Source: Puniceicoccales bacterium
GTDB lineage: Bacteria > Verrucomicrobiota > Verrucomicrobiia > Opitutales > JAIRLM01
Assembly: GCA_031282565.1 (NCBI GenBank)
Contig: JAITDL010000066.1
Span: 1-10,605, forward strand
Direction: 5' to 3'
Length of the DNA stretch: 10,605 bases
The notes under the pieces are model-generated. The model saw only the letters and a list, made by a program, of their open reading frames with translations, did not search any database and was not told where the DNA came from. A program made the translations under genes and the position numbers. Below, piece by piece: positions 6,444 through 10,605 of the stretch. Numbering within the stretch: position 1 is the first letter of the stretch; every line of letters starts with the position of its first letter.

Positions 6444-7343
6444 CTAGAGCTTAACTACAACTGGAATGGTCAGCATTTTGTGGCCTTCAACGTCGGCGAA
6501 TATGGCGCCACTCGCCGGCTCAACTCCTATGACCGTGATGTTTACGCTATTTCGCCCCTCCTGAATAACGGCATCGGCAACGGAAATCGCTCCCGGAATG
6601 TCAGTTGTGATGTCAATTTTCAATCCACCAGACGGAGCTGGCATGGGTGTGGCTATGGTCACCGTCGTGCTCTTGCCGACGCGAACGTCGAAGGCTCGCG
6701 GGTTTGCGCTCAAAATGCCAGGATCGACGCGGAATTCTCCGGCGGGAATTGCACCCAAATCATCTTCCACGGTAACGGCATAGACCTTATCAGACGGCAA
6801 AATTGGAACGAAAAATTTCAGGGAGCTCTGGGACTCAAACTGGGTCTCGGCAACCTCCTCCCCCAGGTAGACGCGATCGTTCTTCGAGAACCCTCTGCCG
6901 AGCACGGTAATGCGCGTACCAGGAGTTCCGCGGACACTGTCCAGCCCAAGAACATAGCGATTGCTGAGGCCTAGCTCGTATACGTCGGACTTAACATTTT
7001 TTTCGCGGGAGCCCTCGCCGCCTCTCTGCCGGTATGTGACGTCGAAGTAGTACGTTGCGCTGCTCCGGTCCTTTGGCATGCGGTAGTCGTAGCTAAATTC
7101 CGAACCGGATCTATTGCCAAACATCTGCAGCCGGTTGCCATCGATAACGATCTTGGCGTCAACGGAATCGCGGTCAATTTCCCCGTTGCGCAGTTTCAAT
7201 TTCATGGTGATTGGATAGGTGCCGGAGGCATTGGAGGCCATCGTCTTCGGCGTCTTGTTCACTATGTCAACGTTGCCAACTTTGCCGGAACTGGCGCAGC
7301 CGGCCATAAGTGCCACAAGAGTAAATGTAAGCAGTTTCTTCAT
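6444..7343 (-). CDS. outer-envelope lipoprotein with a TIG-like domain
   Basis: The 299-residue protein starts with a lipoprotein signal peptide, MKKLLTFTLVALMAGC, with lipobox LMAGC and lipidated Cys16; Ala at +2 gives no retention signal of the Asp type. Residues about 40-115 form a beta-rich region (TYPITMKLKLRNG, YRMPKDRSSATYYFDVTY). Residues about 134-207 match a TIG/IPT immunoglobulin-like fold: VRGTPGTRITVLGRGFSKNDRVYLG and a closing YAVTVEDDLGAIPAGEFRV. Residues 208-299 form a second beta-sandwich-like unit ending in EGRNSVNITVIG and LTIPVVV. The exact role is unknown; such proteins act in surface adhesion or envelope structure. The start has a good ribosome binding site, GAGGGA, about 8 nt upstream. 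It heads a likely three-gene operon with the small protein and the DUF4340-like protein. Confidence 0.85.
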   Translation of the reverse strand: MKKLLTFTLVALMAGCASSGKVGNVDIVNKTPKTMASNASGTYPITMKLKLRNGEIDRDSVDAKIVIDGNRLQMFGNRSGSEFSYDYRMPKDRSSATYYFDVTYRQRGGEGSREKNVKSDVYELGLSNRYVLGLDSVRGTPGTRITVLGRGFSKNDRVYLGEEVAETQFESQSSLKFFVPILPSDKVYAVTVEDDLGAIPAGEFRVDPGILSANPRAFDVRVGKSTTVTIATPMPAPSGGLKIDITTDIPGAISVADAVIQEGRNSVNITVIGVEPASGAIFADVEGHKMLTIPVVVKL

Positions 7344-7402
7344 GGAATAGATCCCTCAACGGATTAAATCCCGCCAACGGGCGCCAAGGCAAGGCCAAAG
7401 CG

Positions 7403-7426
7403 AAAAAAATCCAAGCCCTGAGGCTT
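7403..7426 (-). terminator. probable intrinsic terminator after the small-gene array
   Basis: On the minus strand AAGCC (7426-7422) and GGCTT (7417-7413) form a 5-bp stem with a TCAG loop, followed after three bases by seven Ts (7409-7403). It lies after the array gene that ends at 7481 and before the lipoprotein gene starting at 7343, so it would separate the two transcription units. The stem is short, so strength is uncertain. Confidence 0.5.
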
Positions 7427-7446
7427 TTAGCAATTTTTTAACCGTT

Positions 7447-7469
7447 CAGTGGAGCTGGTTGCTCCACTG
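7447..7469. repeat. strong 9-bp hairpin just after the last array gene
   Basis: CAGTGGAGC (7447-7455) and GCTCCACTG (7461-7469) pair perfectly around a 5-base loop. The stem begins 11 nt after the stop codon at 7481-7483 on the minus strand. No T-run follows it directly on that strand; together with the hairpin at 7403-7426 it may form a double terminator or protect the mRNA 3' end. Confidence 0.55.
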
Positions 7470-7480
7470 CAGCCAACCAA

Positions 7481-7789
7481 TTATATGAATGTTACAGCCA
7501 AAAATAAAGCTGCAGCAAAAATTGGGGCCAAATCTTCCATGCGCAACGCGGCTGGAAATGCAATAGCCGGCACAATATGCACCAGCAGATGTGCTTCAGC
7601 GTCATCTCCATCCAACGTGCAAATTACCGCACTAAACCACACATTAGCCATTCCAATGTTAAACATCTTAAGCGGGGTAACGCTAACACCGGTGTCTCTA
7701 CCACTATGTGCAGCATCGAACTCTCTACACACCTGCTGGATTTTATGCAACACACCATTCTCACCAATCGCAAAGAATACTCTATTCAT
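7481..7789 (-). CDS. array gene 3: small unknown protein with a hydrophobic C-terminus
   Basis: The 102-residue product starts MNRVFFAIGENGVLHKIQQV. It is the most diverged of three same-strand copies: IGENGVLHKIQQVCREFDAAH aligns with LGNDALIEKISDLLRLEKAAH of the next copy, and the following 43 residues align without gaps in a beta-strand-like pattern (V.V.PL ... VICTLDGDD ... LLVHIVPAI). Unlike the other two it continues for about 27 residues, ending in the hydrophobic stretch LAPIFAAALFLAVTFI, a possible membrane anchor. The ATG has no Shine-Dalgarno sequence; the A-rich/CTTGACG block ends 35 nt upstream. I do not recognise the family. A longer frame on the opposite strand (7449-7886) has no supporting features, while the copy-to-copy protein similarity supports this strand. 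Confidence 0.62.
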   Translation of the reverse strand: MNRVFFAIGENGVLHKIQQVCREFDAAHSGRDTGVSVTPLKMFNIGMANVWFSAVICTLDGDDAEAHLLVHIVPAIAFPAALRMEDLAPIFAAALFLAVTFI

Positions 7790-7824
7790 AGTCGTACTAG
7801 GCGAATTGGCGAATCCACGTTGGC

Positions 7825-7842
7825 CGTCAAGATCTTTTTCGC
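7825..7842 (-). promoter_or_regulatory. A-rich/CTTGACG block upstream of array gene 3
   Basis: The minus strand reads GCGAAAAAGATCTTGACG, with the TTGACG hexamer at 7830-7825, ending 35 nt before the ATG at 7789. The upstream part AAAAAAATTGCGAAAAA also resembles the equivalent position in the other two array copies. No clear -10 box follows at standard spacing (AATTCG at 17 nt). Confidence 0.5.
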
Positions 7843-7849
7843 AATTTTT

Positions 7850-8122
7850 TTACGCTCGGAAAAGCGCAAGATTTACGATTGTATAAAATCTAACTGTAAG
7901 GCCATCCACTTTAACGGTAAGCAAAATGGTGGAAATGTCCAGCGACAAACCCAATCTTCCCGTTAGCACCCAAATTCTAATCGTGACACATCTTTCCGTT
8001 AGCACTCGCATGTTAAGCGTGACATGGCCATTCGGATGAGCAGCTTTCTCCAATCTGAGCAGATCAGAAATTTTCTCTATCAATGCGTCATTCCCCAAAA
8101 CTATTTGGCATCTTCTATCCAT
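7850..8122 (-). CDS. array gene 2: small unknown protein with an internal 12-residue duplication
   Basis: The 90-residue product starts MDRRCQIVLGND. It is clearly homologous to array gene 1: LRLEKAAHPNGHVTLNMRV matches HRRECAAHPNNHVTINMRV, and STILLTVKVDGLTVRFYTIVN matches ATVELTVMVNYTAERFYTVIN; by eye about half the residues are identical once one 12-residue block is left out. That block is an in-frame tandem duplication (HVTLNMRVLTER then CVTIRIWVLTGR), encoded by two 36-bp copies at 7957-8028. The predicted fold is a helix followed by several beta strands; there is no signal peptide. No Shine-Dalgarno sequence precedes the ATG; the shared block ends 32 nt upstream. Function unknown. The duplication keeps the frame, so the gene is not obviously dead. 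Confidence 0.6.
   Translation of the reverse strand: MDRRCQIVLGNDALIEKISDLLRLEKAAHPNGHVTLNMRVLTERCVTIRIWVLTGRLGLSLDISTILLTVKVDGLTVRFYTIVNLALFRA
7957..8028 (-). repeat. two tandem 36-bp copies inside array gene 2
   Basis: The copies at 7957-7992 and 7993-8028 share CCGTTAGCAC (plus strand, 7960-7969 and 7996-8005) and CGTGACA further on; by eye roughly 26 of 36 positions agree. Each encodes 12 residues in the same frame. The equivalent part of array gene 1 has only one copy, so this is a duplication in gene 2 followed by divergence. Confidence 0.7.
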
Positions 8123-8154
8123 GGCTATGTGGCAGCAGAGTAAATTTCGGCGGG

Positions 8155-8171
8155 TGTCAAGATTTTTTTGC
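8155..8171 (-). promoter_or_regulatory. A-rich/CTTGACA block upstream of array gene 2
   Basis: The minus strand reads GCAAAAAAATCTTGACA, with TTGACA at 8160-8155, ending 32 nt before the ATG at 8122. The A-tract sits directly upstream as in the other copies. The base pattern GCTGCC then eight bases then ATG is also similar to the left-edge gene. A -10 box at 16-18 nt is not evident. Confidence 0.5.
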
Positions 8172-8203
8172 TAAATTTTGACGCCGCGTTGAGTTTCCTG
8201 GGC

Positions 8204-8431
8204 TCAGATAATCGCAGGGTTTATGACGGTGTAAAAACGCTCCGCTGTGTAATTTACCATGACTGTGAGCTCAACGGTTGCAACACTAAAAGGCCCAAAC
8301 CTTCTTTCTCCTCGCACACGCATATTGATCGTGACGTGATTATTTGGGTGCGCGGCGCACTCACGCCTATGCATATCTGCAATTTCAATTGGCAATGCAT
8401 TCCCGAAAACTATTCGATATCCACCATTCAC
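8204..8431 (-). CDS. array gene 1: small unknown protein
   Basis: I start it at the GTG at 8431, giving 75 residues beginning MNGGYRIVFGNALPIEIADM. The frame is open to a TTG at 8470, but that codon lies inside the TTGACA box, and the GTG lines up with the ATG starts of the two other copies (MDRRCQIVLGN, MNRVFFAIGEN). The protein has a helix carrying DMHRRECAAHPN at about 19-30, then alternating strands (HVTINMRV, VATVELTVMV, RFYTVINPAII). It stops where array gene 3 continues into a hydrophobic tail. No signal peptide, no Shine-Dalgarno sequence and no recognised family. It is divergent from ligA with about 130 bp between the starts. Confidence 0.58.
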   Translation of the reverse strand: MNGGYRIVFGNALPIEIADMHRRECAAHPNNHVTINMRVRGERRFGPFSVATVELTVMVNYTAERFYTVINPAII

Positions 8432-8464
8432 AGCTTTGTGAGCGGCTAATTTTTCCACGGCAAA

Positions 8465-8481
8465 TGTCAAGGTTTTTCTGC
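8465..8481 (-). promoter_or_regulatory. A-rich/CTTGACA block upstream of array gene 1
   Basis: The minus strand reads GCAGAAAAACCTTGACA, with TTGACA at 8470-8465, ending 33 nt before the GTG at 8431. It lies in the divergent region shared with ligA. As in the other copies, the -35-like box is perfect and a -10 box is not recognisable. Confidence 0.5.
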
Positions 8482-8561
8482 AATTCCACAGAGAAATGTG
8501 AAGTTTTCAGCGGAGACTGGACATGGTCAGAAAAACTTTTAGCTGAGATAGGAAACCGAAA

Positions 8562-10571
8562 ATGGACGGAGGGAACAGGTCAACGGCGGCAAATGTGGAA
8601 TTTGATGCTCTTCTGGCGGAAATAGATGCCCATAACCGTCGCTACTACAGAGACGGATCACCGGCCATAGGCGACGGCGACTACGATGCGCTCATTCGGC
8701 GGAGGGATTTTCTAGCTGAACAAAATCCGGAACTGCGGCGACGATTTGCGCCGACCGTCGGCGATGACCGCTTAGAAAAATTCGAAAAGCGGACCCACCT
8801 GCGCCCGATGTTGAGCCTGAACAACACGTACAACGAAAGCGAATTGAGGCAATTCATTGACCGCGTCGAAAGGGCCAGCGGGAACGCTACGGTGTTTGCC
8901 GTTGAGCCGAAGATCGATGGATTGGCAACGGCAATCATCTTCCGCGGCGGACACTTCGACTACGCACTAACCAGAGGAAACGGTGCAGAAGGCGACGACG
9001 TCAGCGCCAATGTGCGCACAATTTCTGGACTGCCGATGGAAATTCCATCGATGGGCGAAGGCATTGTGGAAGTTCGCGGAGAAGTTTACATAGACCGGGG
9101 AAATTTCCTGCGCCTAAATGCATTGCGCGAAGAGGATGGCCTGGAACCCTTTACCAGTGCGAGAAATCTGGCCGTTGGCAGCCTTCGCCTGCTAGATCCT
9201 GTAAAGGCCGCCGAAAGGAGACTGCGCTTCATAGCCTATGAAATTGCAACGGGAGACGAAGGCTTTCAAACCCACTGCCAAGTTCTGGAAGCGCTAAAAA
9301 GCTGGGGCTTCCCAACCAATGACCACGCACTTTCCAAGGGCGCCGATGAAACTTGGAAATGCATCGAAGAATTCGACCGGCGCCGCGGCGGATACCCATT
9401 CGACACGGACGGTGCCGTGGTGAAGGTGAACGACAGAAATCTGCGGCGGAATCTCGGATCACAGGCGACGGCGCCGCGCTGGGCCATAGCCTACAAATTT
9501 TCTCCGGAAAGGGCGGAGACGATTCTGGAAAATATTCTCCTCCAGGTGGGTCGCAGTGGAGTTGTGACGCCGATCGCAGACCTGCGCCCCGTTACACTTT
9601 CCGGCGCAACAATCCGCTCTGCAACGCTCCACAACGGCGATGAAATAGCCAGGAAGGATTTGCGCGTCGGCGACAGCGTAATTCTCGAGCGCGCCGGAGA
9701 GGTGATACCGGCCGTCGTTGGCGTGGTAGCTGCGAAACGGCCAAAGTGGTCCACGCCATATGTTTTCCCAATGTTCTGCCCCGCCTGCGGCGGAAATCTA
9801 ACGCGCATCGACGGAGAAGTTGCCCGGCGATGTCTGAACTGCGACTGCCCTCCGCAGATTGCCAGAAGGATCCAACACTTTGCATCCAAGGATGCCATGG
9901 ACATCGAATCGCTTGGGCCGCAGCGCCTGCAGCAGCTGCTGGATGGCAAGTTGATAGGAAGTTTCGTCGACATTTTCCGTCTGGATTTTAACTCCCTGGT
10001 CCAGCTGCCGCGCGTGGGCGAAAAATCTGCCCGCAAACTACTCTCCGCCATTGAAAATGCGAAAACTCGCCCCCTCTGGCGATTGATCCACGGCATTGGA
10101 ATTCCACACATCGGCATGGAAACGGCAAAGGCATTGGCAATGCGCTGGCCGTCAATGAATTCACTGGCAAAACTTTCCGTGGAAGATCTGCGCCTCTGCG
10201 ACGGCATCGGCGAAATTGTGGCCGCAAGTGTGCATAAATTTTTTTCCGACCCAAGAAATCTTGCTCTGATCGACCAGCTGGCTGCGCTTGGCCTGTCCAT
10301 GGTCGACGTCGAACCTCCGCAGCGGACAGATGGCCCATTTGCCGGTAAAATTTTTGCCATCACCGGAACATTTAACTCCATGGGCCGCGAAGATCTGCGC
10401 AGCGCCATCGAGGCGGCCGGCGGCAGCGTGCGGTCGTCGGTTTCATCGAAGGTAGACGTGTTGCTTGTCGGCGACGCCCCGGGATCGAAATTGGCCGAAG
10501 CGGAAAAACTTGGAATACAAACCGCCGGCGAAGATCTTGTCATGGGCTGGCTCGACGAAGTTGGCGGCTGA
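8562..10571 (+). CDS. ligA: NAD-dependent DNA ligase
   Basis: Seals nicks in duplex DNA during replication and repair, using NAD+ to form an enzyme-AMP intermediate. The length of 669 residues is standard. The N-terminal Ia domain (about 12-70) has HNRRYY and the NAD-site GDGDYDAL. The adenylation domain carries SLNNTYNESEL near 85-95, the active-site lysine K117 in EPKIDGLA, EGDDVSANVRTI at 143-154, VEVRGEV at 169-175, DTDGAVVKV at 281-289 and AYKF at 310-313. The OB fold covers about 325-395 (QVGRSGVVTP, ATLHNGDEI, ERAGEVIP). Four cysteines at 406, 409, 424 and 429 form the zinc site. Helix-hairpin-helix motifs lie at about 475-560 and a BRCT domain at 592-669. The ATG has an AGGA eight bases upstream. 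The gene looks complete and stands alone, divergent from the small-gene array. Confidence 0.98.
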   Translation: MDGGNRSTAANVEFDALLAEIDAHNRRYYRDGSPAIGDGDYDALIRRRDFLAEQNPELRRRFAPTVGDDRLEKFEKRTHLRPMLSLNNTYNESELRQFIDRVERASGNATVFAVEPKIDGLATAIIFRGGHFDYALTRGNGAEGDDVSANVRTISGLPMEIPSMGEGIVEVRGEVYIDRGNFLRLNALREEDGLEPFTSARNLAVGSLRLLDPVKAAERRLRFIAYEIATGDEGFQTHCQVLEALKSWGFPTNDHALSKGADETWKCIEEFDRRRGGYPFDTDGAVVKVNDRNLRRNLGSQATAPRWAIAYKFSPERAETILENILLQVGRSGVVTPIADLRPVTLSGATIRSATLHNGDEIARKDLRVGDSVILERAGEVIPAVVGVVAAKRPKWSTPYVFPMFCPACGGNLTRIDGEVARRCLNCDCPPQIARRIQHFASKDAMDIESLGPQRLQQLLDGKLIGSFVDIFRLDFNSLVQLPRVGEKSARKLLSAIENAKTRPLWRLIHGIGIPHIGMETAKALAMRWPSMNSLAKLSVEDLRLCDGIGEIVAASVHKFFSDPRNLALIDQLAALGLSMVDVEPPQRTDGPFAGKIFAITGTFNSMGREDLRSAIEAAGGSVRSSVSSKVDVLLVGDAPGSKLAEAEKLGIQTAGEDLVMGWLDEVGG

Positions 10572-10605
10572 CAGCATGCTTTGCCGGGTCAAATTTCGTT
10601 AAATG

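Noticed and set aside
6054..6974. 306-codon open frame on the plus strand
   Set aside because: It lies antisense to the lipoprotein and small genes, has no recognisable motif, and the minus-strand frame has a clear lipoprotein signal peptide and TIG-like domain.
7449..7886. 145-codon plus-strand frame across the array
   Set aside because: It begins inside a hairpin, and the minus-strand ORFs share protein-level similarity with each other, which supports that strand.
7481..8481. CRISPR array or insertion sequence as the cause of the repeated blocks
   Set aside because: The blocks are separated by coding-length segments of 250-350 bp, no regular short spacers exist, and there is no transposase or terminal inverted repeat.
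9491..10543. 350-codon open frame on the minus strand inside ligA
   Set aside because: Antisense shadow of an intact, fully recognisable DNA ligase; composition is Arg/Ser/Pro rich as expected for a shadow.
10572..10605. Possible gene starting at the ATGs after ligA
   Set aside because: The ATG at 10576 closes after seven codons and the ATG at 10603 is at the window edge, so nothing can be supported.

Overview
The window looks like chromosomal DNA from a Gram-negative bacterium, most likely of the PVC group (Verrucomicrobiota/Opitutae-Puniceicoccales-like or a relative). A KDO-8-phosphate synthase implies lipopolysaccharide. Ribonuclease HIII is an RNase H type known from Chlamydiae, Firmicutes and a few other phyla. 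A DUF4340-like protein and a TIG-like lipoprotein are also present. This placement is inferred from gene content; no search was run.

Layout. (1) 1-1041, minus strand: the first 13 codons of a gene that leaves the window (1-40), then an unrecognised protein with two adjacent hydrophobic segments (121-1041). (2) 1219-2133, plus strand: ribonuclease HIII. (3) 2275-3069, minus strand: kdsA, convergent with rnhC; a large palindrome lies between them. (4) 3222-4954, plus strand: a grpE-dnaJ chaperone operon divergent from kdsA. (5) 7343 down to 4963, minus strand: a probable three-gene operon of TIG-like lipoprotein, small unknown protein and DUF4340-like exported protein, meeting dnaJ tail to tail with 8 bp between. 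(6) 8431 down to 7481, minus strand: three small tandem ORFs that are diverged copies of one another. (7) 8562-10571, plus strand: NAD-dependent DNA ligase ligA, divergent from the array.

The housekeeping part covers DNA maintenance (rnhC, ligA), protein folding (grpE, dnaJ) and LPS core synthesis (kdsA). The less ordinary part is the family of small proteins at 7481-8431. Each copy is preceded by the same block, an A-rich tract running into CTTGAC(A/G), which ends 32-35 nt before the start codon, and none has a clear Shine-Dalgarno sequence. The same block at the same distance precedes the truncated gene at the left edge. The 121-1041 gene also has a sigma70-like promoter placed so that its mRNA would begin at the start codon. 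By contrast kdsA, dnaJ, ligA and the lipoprotein gene have recognisable ribosome binding sites. The window may therefore hold a co-regulated accessory gene set with leaderless or nearly leaderless mRNAs.
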